A stretch of DNA of 64,000 nt from Marinomonas fungiae (lineage in GTDB: Bacteria; Pseudomonadota; Gammaproteobacteria; Pseudomonadales; Marinomonadaceae), in NCBI RefSeq assembly GCF_001418205.1, contig NZ_LIQF01000003.1:124001-188000 (forward strand), in the 5' to 3' direction. Shown in pieces: positions 1 to 10,406 of the stretch; positions within the stretch are counted from its first letter, which is position 1; each line of letters begins with the position of its first letter. The notes beneath the pieces are model-generated. The model saw only the letters and a list, made by a program, of their open reading frames with translations, was not told the DNA's origin and ran no database searches. A program made the position numbers and the translations under genes.

Positions 1-1
1 T

Positions 2-793
2 AATCTAGATGATTTTACGGATCGTGCAAAACGAGTTTTACATGAAGTTGACTATATCGCCGCCGAAGACACTCGCCACAGCAAACGTTTGATGAATCAT
101 TTTGGCATCGACACCAAGTTGTTTGCTTTACATGACCACAATGAGCGCGACAAAGCGGCTTACATTGCTTCGCTGTTAAGCGAAGGTAAAAACGTTGCTC
201 TGATCTCTGATGCGGGTACGCCATTGATCTCAGACCCTGGCTACCATGTGGTGAACTACTTACGTCAAGAAGGCCATAAAGTTACTCCCGTGCCGGGCCC
301 ATCGGCATTGATTACTGCATTGTGTGCATCAGGCTTGCCGACCGATCGATTTAGCTTTGTCGGCTTTTTGCCAGCAAAAAGTAAATCTCGTCGTGATGAA
401 ATGTCGAGCTGGGTACCTAGCCTAGGGACAGTGGTTTTCTATGAGTCCACGCACCGTATTTTGGACTGTTTAGCAGACTTAGAAGCAGTCTGGGGAGATC
501 GAGTTCAAGTGGCGTTGGCGCGTGAGTTGACGAAAACATTTGAGACATTCTTGTCTGGTTCGGTTTCTGAGATTAAGCAAATTTTAGAAGACGATAGTAA
601 CCAAACCCGTGGTGAATTCGTGATGATGGTGTCACTTCCTGCCGTGGAAGAAGACCATTCAGAGGCGCTGAAAATCCTTAAAATTCTGCTCAAGGAACTG
701 CCCGTAAAACAAGCTGCAGCGCTGGCCGCTGAAATCACGGGCGAGAAGAAAAACGCCTTGTACAAACAAGCGCTCGCCATGAACGAAGAGTAA
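2..793 (+). CDS. rsmI: 16S rRNA 2'-O-ribose C1402 methyltransferase RsmI (5' end missing)
   Basis: RsmI uses S-adenosylmethionine to methylate the ribose of C1402 in the decoding centre of 16S rRNA. The reading frame is open from base 2, so the gene enters from outside the window and the ATG at 89 is internal. Visible family signatures are AAEDTRHS near the start, then LISDAGTPLISDPG and VPGPSA, all typical of the tetrapyrrole-methylase fold. About 263 residues are present against roughly 280-290 in the family, so only some 20-25 N-terminal residues are missing. The gene ends 68 bases before a TPP riboswitch and is a separate unit from the thiamine operon. Confidence 0.95.
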   Translation, partial: NLDDFTDRAKRVLHEVDYIAAEDTRHSKRLMNHFGIDTKLFALHDHNERDKAAYIASLLSEGKNVALISDAGTPLISDPGYHVVNYLRQEGHKVTPVPGPSALITALCASGLPTDRFSFVGFLPAKSKSRRDEMSSWVPSLGTVVFYESTHRILDCLADLEAVWGDRVQVALARELTKTFETFLSGSVSEIKQILEDDSNQTRGEFVMMVSLPAVEEDHSEALKILKILLKELPVKQAAALAAEITGEKKNALYKQALAMNEE

Positions 794-861
794 CCATCTA
801 AATCTGTCATCTCGCGTTTGCTTGTTTACAGAAACAAACAAACGCGTATACTGATGCACAA

Positions 862-3101
<2,240 letters not shown>

Positions 3102-4241
3102 ATGACCACAACAGATGTTAAACAGATAGCGTTTACGGACGCTGGGTTTAAATCTTCTGTTTTGGACAACACTCGACACCTAGGGTGTCGAGTGCTTCAC
3201 TCCATAACGGATGACGTTCGGATTGAGCCTAGCCATAATGGATTAACGCTGACTACCCATACTGAAACGTGGCGCTTTGTCACAGAGTTGGATGCCTCAG
3301 ACAAAGCCTACCAAGCCGTTTGCCAAGGTAATCAGGTGTCCGTGAAATGGCTGCAAGATGAGCGCATTGCCCACTTTCAAGCGGACAAGCTGACCAAGAT
3401 TAATCAAAACGACCTGGCCGTTGCCTTGGCATGTTTTATCGAACAAGGCTACGAGCATTTAGATGCCATGACCTTGGCGCTGGCATGGCTGACTCAACAA
3501 GCTCTTGCTGGTGGTGCTGGTTGGCCTGAGGATCGCACTTGGTTCCCAAATACCTCGTTTACCAATGATCATTGCTTGCCTCAAAACGGGCAGTTTGCCC
3601 CGATTCGCAAAGAGCTATTTACCCTGTATCCGGTAGTGGATACGGTGGAATGGTTGGCGTTGGTGTTAGAGCAGGGGGTGACGACAGCCCAACTTCGTAT
3701 CAAAGATCCCAACGACCCAGATCTAAAGCTTAAAATTCAACAGGCGATAGCCCTCGGGCAGCAATACGGTGCGCAGGTGTTTATCAATGATTACTGGCAA
3801 TTGGCGATTGGGCTGGGCGCCTACGGCGTACATTTGGGCCAAGAAGATATCGAAGTGGCGGATTTGACCGCGATTCAGCAGGCGGGTTTACGCCTAGGTA
3901 TCAGCACCCATGGTTACTTCGAAATCATGCGCGCGTTTAACTTAAAACCAAGCTATATCGCGCTCGGTCATATCTTCCCAACCGTGACCAAGGATATGCC
4001 TTCTCAGCCTCAGGGCTTGACCCGCTTAGGTCAATATGTGGCGCTGATCAATGGTGCTTACCCAACGGTGGCCATTGGTGGCATCAATGCAGAGCGCCTA
4101 CCGAAAGTGAAAGCCACAGGCGTGGATTCCATTGCCTTAGTCACCGCGATTACGCGTGCGGACGATCCTAAGTTGGCGACTCAGACGTTACTCAAAGCGG
4201 TGGTTGATAAGGGAGCAAGCGATGCAGTTGTATGTGAATGA
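3102..4241 (+). CDS. thiE: Thiamine-phosphate synthase ThiE with a vestigial kinase-like N-terminal extension
   Basis: ThiE joins hydroxymethylpyrimidine diphosphate and thiazole phosphate to give thiamine phosphate. The catalytic barrel spans about residues 170-365 ([32 protein letters not shown]). About 165 residues precede it. Part of that extension ([16 protein letters not shown]) resembles the C-terminal helices of the pyrimidine kinase ThiD, but no ATP-binding GTG-type signature is visible. This looks like a shrunken ThiD-ThiE fusion; Vibrio-type ThiE proteins are recalled as having similar long N-termini. The ATG lies directly after the thiC stop and the 3' end overlaps thiS by 20 bases. 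Confidence 0.9.
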   Translation: MTTTDVKQIAFTDAGFKSSVLDNTRHLGCRVLHSITDDVRIEPSHNGLTLTTHTETWRFVTELDASDKAYQAVCQGNQVSVKWLQDERIAHFQADKLTKINQNDLAVALACFIEQGYEHLDAMTLALAWLTQQALAGGAGWPEDRTWFPNTSFTNDHCLPQNGQFAPIRKELFTLYPVVDTVEWLALVLEQGVTTAQLRIKDPNDPDLKLKIQQAIALGQQYGAQVFINDYWQLAIGLGAYGVHLGQEDIEVADLTAIQQAGLRLGISTHGYFEIMRAFNLKPSYIALGHIFPTVTKDMPSQPQGLTRLGQYVALINGAYPTVAIGGINAERLPKVKATGVDSIALVTAITRADDPKLATQTLLKAVVDKGASDAVVCE

Positions 4242-4419
4242 TGAGCCGGTTCAGTTTGAACACAGTACCTTATTGGCGCTATTGGAAAACTATGTCAGTG
4301 CTGAACAACGGGTCGCCGTCGCGGTGAATCAGCAAGTGGTACCGCGCAGTATGTGGTCGGAGTGCGTATTAAAAGACAACGACCGTATCGATATCTTCGA
4401 ATCCATTGCAGGGGGCTAA
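4222..4419 (+). CDS. thiS: Sulfur carrier protein ThiS
   Basis: ThiS is the small ubiquitin-like protein that carries sulfur as a C-terminal thiocarboxylate to the thiazole synthase. The product is 65 residues and ends in the required Gly-Gly (ESIAGG). The start at 4222 is set by GGAG seven bases upstream and by the normal N-terminus MQLYVNDEP. It lies inside the last codons of thiE, suggesting translational coupling. No thiF, the enzyme that adenylates the ThiS tail, is present in this operon, so that function must be supplied from elsewhere. Confidence 0.93.
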   Translation: MQLYVNDEPVQFEHSTLLALLENYVSAEQRVAVAVNQQVVPRSMWSECVLKDNDRIDIFESIAGG

Positions 4420-4420
4420 T

Positions 4421-5194
4421 ATGTCACTTACGATTGCAGGTCATACTTTTTCATCACGCTTGTTTACCGGTACGGGCAAGTATGCCAACCAAGAACAAAT
4501 GATCGCCTCCATTTTGGCCAGCGGCAGCGAAATGACGACTTTATCATTGCGCCGTATGGACCTTAAAAGTGGCTCGGACAACATTCTAAAACCGCTCCAG
4601 CAATTAGGCGTTAAGCTACTGCCCAATACGTCTGGCGCGCGCGATGCCAAAGAAGCCATCTACGCCGCGCAATTGGCGCAAGAAGCCCTTGAGACCAACT
4701 GGGTGAAAGTGGAAATCCACCCTGACCCCCGTTACCTGATGCCGGATCCGATTGAGACCTTAAAAGCGGTCGAAGAACTGGTGCGTCTTGGCTTTGTGGT
4801 GATGCCATACATCCACGCCGACCCAGTGCTGTGCAAGCGCTTAGAAGAAGTGGGTGCGCAATGTGTTATGCCCCTTGGCGCACCAATTGGCTCCAACCAA
4901 GGCTTGGCCTCTAAGCCATTTCTCGACATCATCATCGAGCAGAGCAACGTACCCGTGATCGTCGATGCCGGTATTGGCGCACCGTCTCATGCGGCAGCGG
5001 CATTAGAAGCGGGGGCAGATGCCGTTTTAGTCAATACCGCCATGGCCGTGGCGTCGCATACTGAAGCCATGGGTAAAGCCTTTAAACTAGCGGTCGAAGC
5101 AGGGCGCATGGCCTATGAATCGGGTACTGGCAAAGTACAGCAAACCGCGGAAGCCTCTAGCCCATTTACTGAGTTCCTGAAGGAGCTGGTATGA
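4421..5194 (+). CDS. thiG: Thiazole synthase ThiG
   Basis: ThiG forms the thiazole ring from deoxyxylulose phosphate, dehydroglycine and ThiS thiocarboxylate. The 257-residue protein shows the Schiff-base lysine region WVKVEIHPD at about residue 96, the block [11 protein letters not shown], and the phosphate-binding end [14 protein letters not shown]. The start at 4421 gives [10 protein letters not shown] and follows the thiS stop by one base. Its stop codon overlaps the thiH start in ATGA. The partner ThiH supplies dehydroglycine. Confidence 0.96.
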   Translation: MSLTIAGHTFSSRLFTGTGKYANQEQMIASILASGSEMTTLSLRRMDLKSGSDNILKPLQQLGVKLLPNTSGARDAKEAIYAAQLAQEALETNWVKVEIHPDPRYLMPDPIETLKAVEELVRLGFVVMPYIHADPVLCKRLEEVGAQCVMPLGAPIGSNQGLASKPFLDIIIEQSNVPVIVDAGIGAPSHAAAALEAGADAVLVNTAMAVASHTEAMGKAFKLAVEAGRMAYESGTGKVQQTAEASSPFTEFLKELV

Positions 5195-6351
5195 GTGGAG
5201 CCATACGCGTATTACATCAAAGCCCAGCAATCGAAGGCCAGTTTAGTGCAGAACTCGAAGTGTTAGACTGGGATGCCACAACGGCTAAGCATGTTGCAGC
5301 GACCGAAGCCGATGTGCGCCGAGCATTGGCAAAACCAAAACGTGATATTAATGACTTTGCCGCGCTGATTTCCCCTGCAGCCAAGCCATTTCTAAATGAA
5401 ATGTTGGCGCAAAGCGAGCGCTTAACCCAACAGCGATTTGGTAATACCGTCAGCCTGTTTGCACCTCTGTATTTGTCCAACACCTGTGCCAACGAATGTA
5501 CTTACTGCGGCTTCTCCATGAGCAACGCCATCAAGCGTTTAACCTTGGACGAGCAGCAGATTGAGCGCGAGATTAAAGCCATTAAGCAAAAGGGCTTTGA
5601 TCATATTTTGCTGGTGACAGGCGAAACCAAAAAAGTCTCCATGCCATACTTCGAGCGTATGCTGCCGCTGTTTAAACCTGCGTTTAGCCAGCTTTCGATG
5701 GAAGTGCAGCCGCTGGAAATGGAGGAATACGCTCAGCTCAAAGAACTCGGCCTTGATGGCGTCTTGGTCTACCAAGAAACCTATCGTCGCAGCACCTACC
5801 TTGAGCATCACCTACGAGGTAACAAGTCCGACTTTAACTACCGTTTGGATGCGCCGGATCGTATAGGTCAAGCCAAGGTACATAAAATCGGTCTAGGCGT
5901 ACTGCTTGGCTTAGACGACTGGCGCACCGACTCCATGATGATGGCGCACCACCTAAGGCACCTGCAAAAACGCTACTGGCGCTCACGTTTCAGTGTGGCG
6001 TTTCCGCGCATTCGCCCTTGTGCTGGTGGCATCGAACCCAAGTCCGTGATTTCTGATCTGGAACTGGTACAACTGATCGCCGCATGGCGCTTGTTTGATG
6101 CAGATTTAGAGATGAGCCTCTCCACCCGTGAGTCAGCGGAGTTTCGTAACCACGCCGCCCGCATGGGCTTCACCACCATGAGCGCGGAATCGAAAACCCA
6201 ACCGGGTGGCTACGCCGACGATGCCAAAGAAGCCCTAGAGCAATTTGAAATCAGCGACGAACGTAGCGTCACCGAAATCGCCAACGCCATCCGTGCCCAA
6301 GGCCGCGAAGTCGTCTGGAAAGACTGGGACATCTCCCTTAACCTCGCCTAA
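5191..6351 (+). CDS. thiH: 2-iminoacetate synthase ThiH
   Basis: ThiH is a radical-SAM tyrosine lyase that cleaves tyrosine to 2-iminoacetate (dehydroglycine) for thiazole formation. The 386-residue protein has the CxxxCxxC cluster motif in [11 protein letters not shown] at about residues 99-106, then LLVTGET and [10 protein letters not shown]. Use of ThiH rather than the oxidase ThiO is the anaerobe/gammaproteobacterial route. The start overlaps the thiG stop by four bases. It is the last gene of the operon; inverted repeats follow within 35 bases. Confidence 0.96.
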   Translation: MSGAIRVLHQSPAIEGQFSAELEVLDWDATTAKHVAATEADVRRALAKPKRDINDFAALISPAAKPFLNEMLAQSERLTQQRFGNTVSLFAPLYLSNTCANECTYCGFSMSNAIKRLTLDEQQIEREIKAIKQKGFDHILLVTGETKKVSMPYFERMLPLFKPAFSQLSMEVQPLEMEEYAQLKELGLDGVLVYQETYRRSTYLEHHLRGNKSDFNYRLDAPDRIGQAKVHKIGLGVLLGLDDWRTDSMMMAHHLRHLQKRYWRSRFSVAFPRIRPCAGGIEPKSVISDLELVQLIAAWRLFDADLEMSLSTRESAEFRNHAARMGFTTMSAESKTQPGGYADDAKEALEQFEISDERSVTEIANAIRAQGREVVWKDWDISLNLA

Positions 6352-6384
6352 TTGAACTGCTTCATATCTGGGGTAATTCATTTT

Positions 6385-6412
6385 CCCTCCCCTTGTTTCT
6401 TTAAGGGGAGGG
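6385..6412 (+). terminator. Inverted repeat, probable terminator after thiH
   Basis: CCCTCCCCTT (6385-6394) and AAGGGGAGGG (6403-6412) form a perfect 10-bp stem with an 8-base loop. There is no T run after it; the GGGAGGGG motif repeats at 6416-6423 instead. It may therefore act as an mRNA end or be part of a dispersed intergenic repeat rather than a textbook terminator. Confidence 0.5.
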
Positions 6413-6722
6413 CTAGGGAGGGGTTAATCAACTTGCACCGGCAAACGAACTTTGCTCCACCTCGAAACCTCGTAAGAGGGGTATCTTACCCCGACCAGTA
6501 TCGCATCATCAAGTAACCAGCTTCGGCTTCACCAACTGCTTTGAGGCATCATTCCATGTAATTCAATTCGCTTGCGCAAATCTCAGGTCGTTCCTCCCTT
6601 CGAACGTCAGCGCGAATCAAACACATGGAATGTTGCCAATTAGACCCAGCAGACCTAGTACGTGCGGGTTGCACCCCGCGATCAAGGTTTTGTACGACCT
6701 CACTGCACGCGGGGACAACCAG
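6413..6722. other. Gene-free spacer between thi operon and integron
   Basis: No convincing gene was found here. Apart from the structured element at 6551-6631, the right part (6660-6720) holds GC-rich partly self-complementary stretches around GCGGGTTGCACCCCGC. It ends a few bases beyond the intI stop codon on the opposite strand, so transcription from thiH and intI converges here. Confidence 0.5.
6551..6631. repeat. Nested imperfect inverted repeat, possible structured RNA or small mobile repeat
   Basis: ATTCCATGT (6551-6559) pairs with ACATGGAAT (6623-6631). Inside it, ATTCGC (6566-6571) pairs with GCGAAT (6612-6617), separated from the outer arm by 5-6 base internal loops. The whole would fold into one long interrupted hairpin. 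Whether it is a dispersed repeat or a transcribed RNA cannot be decided from one copy. Confidence 0.45.
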
Positions 6723-7688
6723 TCAAATTATGTTATCAAGAGGACTGTTAGTCCCAGCAAAATGCTGTCCAATAACATGTGTGTAGATCTGTGTAGTTGA
6801 GACGTCGCTGTGCCCCAATAGCTCTTGGACTGTTCGAATATCTCTGCCAGTCATTAGAAGGTGGGTTGCAAAAGAATGCCTGAAAGTATGACAATTCACG
6901 CGCTTAGTTGGGATGTTTGCTAACTGAACGGCTTTTTTAAGTATTTTTCGCGGCACTGAGTCATGAAGATGATGGCGGCAAAGCTCACCTGTTAAAGGGT
7001 GAGGGCTTAAAGTGGTCGATGGAAATAAATACATCCAACTCAGTTGTCGAAATGCATTAGGGTATTTTTTGCTTAAAGCGAAGGGAAGTGATGGCCCATA
7101 GCCTCTATCATTATCTTGCTGTTGTATTAATTTCACTGTTTCAATTTGCTTGGAAATAAGGCCTTCCAGCTTTTGACTGAGAATAGTGGTCCGATCTTTA
7201 TTGCCCTTACTGCACCGAACAACAAGGCTGCCTTGTTCCAAATTTACGTCTTGAATTCTAATTCTCAAACACTCACTGATCCTAAGCCCGCTGCCGTATA
7301 GTAATGCAAGAATGAGTCTGTCTCGTTCACTTTCAATTTGATCAATAATTGACTTAACTTCAGGCGCAGACAACACAGATGGTAAACGCCGACCTTGCTT
7401 GGCATGCTGAAAACCAAGATCTCCAAGTGGCTGCTCAAGCACTTTGTTATACAAAAATGCAAGCGCATTCAAGGCTGATTTCTGCGTATTGATAGCAACA
7501 TGCTGCTCTGTTGCCAGAAAGGAAAGAAACGCTCTTACCTCGTTGGCTCCCATCTGTTTAGGATGTTTTAGCTTGTTGAATCTGATGAAATAACGAATCC
7601 AATACAAGTAGGACTTTTCCGTTTTCATACTGTAGCCACGTATACGCAACTCACTGCGAAGGTGATTCATAAATGGACTGGAAGACAT
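6723..7688 (-). CDS. intI: Integron integrase IntI (tyrosine recombinase)
   Basis: IntI inserts and excises gene cassettes by recombining attI and folded single-stranded attC sites. The 321-residue protein has the tyrosine-recombinase residues: Arg in LLYGSGLRISE, HxxR in CHTFRHSF, His in LLGHSDVSTT and the nucleophile Tyr in QIYTHV. The extra segment specific to IntI is present between patches II and III (ALSKKYPNAFRQLSW, HPLTGELCRHHLHD), which separates it from XerC/D. The ATG at 7688 has AAGGAG six bases upstream; the GTG one codon earlier is unlikely. The gene is divergent from the cassettes and carries a LexA box upstream. Confidence 0.96.
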   Translation of the reverse strand: MSSSPFMNHLRSELRIRGYSMKTEKSYLYWIRYFIRFNKLKHPKQMGANEVRAFLSFLATEQHVAINTQKSALNALAFLYNKVLEQPLGDLGFQHAKQGRRLPSVLSAPEVKSIIDQIESERDRLILALLYGSGLRISECLRIRIQDVNLEQGSLVVRCSKGNKDRTTILSQKLEGLISKQIETVKLIQQQDNDRGYGPSLPFALSKKYPNAFRQLSWMYLFPSTTLSPHPLTGELCRHHLHDSVPRKILKKAVQLANIPTKRVNCHTFRHSFATHLLMTGRDIRTVQELLGHSDVSTTQIYTHVIGQHFAGTNSPLDNII

Positions 7689-7719
7689 CACACACTCCTT
7701 GTGGATATATTGCTTTAAT

Positions 7720-7735
7720 CTGTATAAATATACAG
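7720..7735 (-). promoter_or_regulatory. LexA (SOS) box upstream of intI
   Basis: CTGTATAAATATACAG is a full match to the gammaproteobacterial LexA consensus CTGT-N8-ACAG and is a near-perfect palindrome. It lies 32 bases upstream of the intI ATG. Known integron integrases of Vibrio and class 1 are repressed by LexA through such boxes, so SOS induction of this integrase is a strong inference. Confidence 0.9.
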
Positions 7736-8098
7736 TCTATTTTTATGTTCGCAAATTGGATGCCTGTTTTTATGATCTAAATGCTATTCAGTTTCTCGCA
7801 TTGTCATGGAAGCGACTACAAAAGTGTACTAGGATCAATAACTAAACAACGCCACAGCCAGAATAACGCGCTGTGGACAAAAGATATAACGCGCATGCTC
7901 GATTTCAGGTTTTGAGTTGCTATGGTGTAAGCCTGAAAAATGCTGATAGAACAAATCGTTAGAAGGTTTTGTTTCAAGGCCTCGGCAAGTGTAAACGCGC
8001 ATGCGTACTATTAAAATGTTATGTGGCTTGGACGCAGTGGAGAAGTTCGTGAGTCAAGATGTTCCAAAAAGTATATTAAACATTATCAGGGGATATAG
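7736..8098 (+). other. Putative attI region and cassette promoter region
   Basis: No gene is seen between intI and the first cassette ORF. The primary insertion site attI and the cassette promoter Pc should lie here. GTTATGT at 8018-8024 fits the attI/attC crossover core well enough to be the junction with the first cassette; GTTAGAA at 7959 is a weaker option. A loose promoter match begins with TTGTCA near 7801. None of these can be fixed without comparing related strains. Confidence 0.45.
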
Positions 8099-9019
8099 TT
8101 GAGATATATAATTTTACTCATTGTTTTGTCCTTACTTTTGTTTGGCTCAATGAATTCTGATGTGCAAAAAATAACGCCTTGGCTTCTTGGGGCTAACTTC
8201 ACAATAGCTATATTCTCAATAAATTTTACTTTTTTTGGTTATCAACTTTCAAAGTATAAGGCTATATATAGTGAGATTTCTAAGAGGCAGTGGGCCAATA
8301 TTGTAGCTTTGCTGTCGCTACCGTTTGCCCCTTTAATAAGTTACTTAGTCATCCCTGATTACTTTGGGATAATAGCGTTATTAATTCTTCCAGTATTGGT
8401 TTTTTCTGCAATAGATAATGCATCTTTGACGGATAAATATATAAGTCCTAAATTTTTTATAGATAAAATATCTAGAAAAAAAGTGATCGATAGATATTTG
8501 ATCCAGTTATCAAGAGAGCTAGAAAAAGAAGTAGAAAAACATAAGAGCTACACTAAAGACAGAGAAAAGTATCAAATTCCTGCACACGGTTATAGCTTCG
8601 AACCCACCACCCTTGGCCTTGAAAATGAAGATATCTGGGATTCAATAACGGTCGTTGTTAATCTGTCCATTGAAAATAACGATTATCCAGTTTTTAGGAA
8701 ATCTTTAAGTTCTGTCTTAAATACGGTTGTAGCATTTTATTCTTTTAAAACCGAAGTAGACGATGGTTGCAGAATAGATGATGGCGTTAAGTTCATTGCT
8801 AGAAATAGGCTGCGTTCAATTATAACTAACGTCATAGAGAAAGATAAAAGTAGGATGTTTCTTCAGACGCTATCGAGTGAGTTTTGCTCTTTTCTGATGA
8901 AAGAGAATGTTATAAATGATCCATGCTCCGATCTAACGAGGTCAATTGTTTCAGATTGCATTTGGATTGGTAAAAAATGCTTGAATCACATAGTATTATT
9001 GAGCCAACAAAAATACTAA
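8099..9019 (+). CDS. Cassette 1, first ORF: unknown membrane protein
   Basis: Not recognised. The TTG at 8099 is preceded by AGGGGA at a good distance, and no better start exists. The 306-residue product begins with hydrophobic helices (about residues 3-17, 24-45, 62-95) and continues as a charged soluble part with several coiled-coil-like Lys/Glu stretches. The last 43 bases overlap the next ORF in the -1 frame. The overlapping ORF starts directly after an in-frame TAA at 8971, within an A6 run, so the two may be one gene interrupted by a one-base change. A role in cell defence is possible for such cassettes but nothing here proves it. Confidence 0.65.
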   Translation: MRYIILLIVLSLLLFGSMNSDVQKITPWLLGANFTIAIFSINFTFFGYQLSKYKAIYSEISKRQWANIVALLSLPFAPLISYLVIPDYFGIIALLILPVLVFSAIDNASLTDKYISPKFFIDKISRKKVIDRYLIQLSRELEKEVEKHKSYTKDREKYQIPAHGYSFEPTTLGLENEDIWDSITVVVNLSIENNDYPVFRKSLSSVLNTVVAFYSFKTEVDDGCRIDDGVKFIARNRLRSIITNVIEKDKSRMFLQTLSSEFCSFLMKENVINDPCSDLTRSIVSDCIWIGKKCLNHIVLLSQQKY

Positions 9020-9714
9020 ATACGGTTCACCGAATATCTGAAGTTAATATTTACAACCTAGAGAAAAAGGAATCGAATAATAGCCTGAAGAATTTTGATA
9101 AATATAACGTATCTATATATGCGTATGATATAAAGGCGCTGGGTGTTTCCGCATTAAATAATGGGAACTCACACTTTTCATATAGGTGTATGGAGACCCT
9201 TTCATATTTAGGATGTAATGCTGCTAAGTTGAAGTCACATCAAACAGTAGTCGCTGTATTAGAGTCCATCGTACATCTGGGTAGATTGGCTAGAAATCTT
9301 AAAATAGGTTGTTTTTGGTCAAGGTGTCTAATTCCCGCTGAAAGCCACGCCGAAGAATTTATGGGCCATATTTTGACTTGGCTAGTTCAAGACCTCGCAA
9401 ATGATGGATCTTTTTTTATGAAAGAATATGCTGAGCAGTCATACTCAAGGTTGAGGGGTGTTAAATGCGTAATAAAGCCCAAGTCTAATAGTAATCCTCG
9501 CTTCTGGATAGAAGAGTTGGAAAAAGATGGCGATAAAGTTACTCACATAGAATATGAGTCAGGGATGTACGGGTATGGGGGGGAATGCGATTACTCTGAT
9601 TTCACAAACTTAAAAGAATATGTTCTGCACGGCATAGGATCCGAAAGTTCTGCGATGATTTTTCATAGTACACCTATTCCACTGGACATTGATTTAAATG
9701 ATACCGAAGAATAG
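8977..9714 (+). CDS. Cassette 1, second ORF: unknown soluble protein or second half of the first
   Basis: Not recognised. The 245-residue product lacks membrane segments and is rich in helix-forming residues, ending with an acidic tail. The ATG at 8977 has no clear ribosome-binding site; it is part of the A6 run read as Lys-Lys in the upstream frame. Translation could arise by coupling with the upstream ORF, by a -1 slip at the A run, or the gene may be broken. It ends 17 bases before an attC site, so both ORFs travel in one cassette of about 1.8 kb. Confidence 0.6.
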   Translation: MLESHSIIEPTKILNTVHRISEVNIYNLEKKESNNSLKNFDKYNVSIYAYDIKALGVSALNNGNSHFSYRCMETLSYLGCNAAKLKSHQTVVAVLESIVHLGRLARNLKIGCFWSRCLIPAESHAEEFMGHILTWLVQDLANDGSFFMKEYAEQSYSRLRGVKCVIKPKSNSNPRFWIEELEKDGDKVTHIEYESGMYGYGGECDYSDFTNLKEYVLHGIGSESSAMIFHSTPIPLDIDLNDTEE

Positions 9715-9731
9715 ATGTTATTTATAAAGCC

Positions 9732-9845
9732 ACATAACAATGGCGGTAGAGAGGGACTTGCCTTCCACGGTGCTTCTTGTGTGCTAAAAGAGCCTAGCAC
9801 ACAAGAAACCCCGCTACGACAAGCCCATCACCGCTAGCGTTATGC
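9732..9845 (+). repeat. attC site 1
   Basis: Begins with ACATAACAA and ends with GCGTTATGC. The arms around the loop are complementary (CTTCTTGTGTGCTA against TAGCACACAAGAA). At about 114 bases it is the longest site in the array and its inner hairpin is near-perfect. It closes the two-ORF cassette. Confidence 0.88.
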
Positions 9846-9862
9846 ATTCAAGAGGAAAATTC

Positions 9863-10330
9863 GTGGCAACTGAAGCGCTGGAGTGGATTGTCAGTCTTTT
9901 AACCAAGCAGGAAACTCCCTTCGTGGTTTGCGGTGGACTCGCGGCCATCGGATATGGCTCAAATCGCCCGCTCAACGATATAGACCTGTTTGTGCCCAAT
10001 GAGCATTTCGAGGCAGTAGTAGCCGCTGCCTCTGAGTACATCTCGAAGCCGGCCCAGCGCTATGTCGGGGAAGGTTGGGATCTTGAGTACGTACAGTTTA
10101 TGTATAAAGGCACTAAGGTCGAGGTCGGAAACGCAGAGGATGCGAGAATCTTCAGTGCTGCTACAGAGCGGTGGGTTCCGTTGCTGGTTAATTTCTATCA
10201 CACCCGAAATGTGGCAGTCCTTGGAGTCGAAGTGCCGCTCATATCGGCGGAGGATCTCATCGGATATAAGAAGATCCTGGATCGAGCGGTAGATCGAGAA
10301 GACATTGAGGCAATAGAAAAACATGCATAA
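9863..10330 (+). CDS. Cassette 2: nucleotidyltransferase-like protein
   Basis: The product has the nucleotidyltransferase hallmark of a Gly-Gly loop followed by an acidic pair: CGGLAAIGYG then NDIDLFVP, about residues 25-50. This resembles the minimal or AbiEii-like nucleotidyltransferase families, some of which are toxins or modify tRNA. The frame is open from an ATG at 9842, but that codon lies in the R' box of the attC site. The GTG at 9863 has AAGAGGA at the right distance and is preferred, giving 155 residues. The stop codon lies in the R'' box of the next attC. The exact function is unknown. Confidence 0.75.
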   Translation: MATEALEWIVSLLTKQETPFVVCGGLAAIGYGSNRPLNDIDLFVPNEHFEAVVAAASEYISKPAQRYVGEGWDLEYVQFMYKGTKVEVGNAEDARIFSAATERWVPLLVNFYHTRNVAVLGVEVPLISAEDLIGYKKILDRAVDREDIEAIEKHA

Positions 10331-10393
10331 CAAGGTCATGAAATTGACCTCAATAAGCTGCGCTTTTTTCGGCAATTTATAACGGCGTTAAGC
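10325..10393 (+). repeat. attC site 2
   Basis: Runs from GCATAACAA to GCGTTAAGC, about 69 bases. The arms contain AGGTCA/TGACCT and GCTGCGC-type pairs. The stop codon of the nucleotidyltransferase gene is inside its R'' box. Confidence 0.85.
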
Positions 10394-10406
10394 ATCAAGG
10401 AGATTT

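Noticed and set aside
6723-7688. XerC/XerD or phage integrase
   Set aside because: The extra IntI-specific segment, the neighbouring attC array and the LexA box identify an integron integrase.
10062-10292. 76-codon ORF within the nucleotidyltransferase gene
   Set aside because: It is an overlapping-frame shadow; the nucleotidyltransferase frame has the family motifs.
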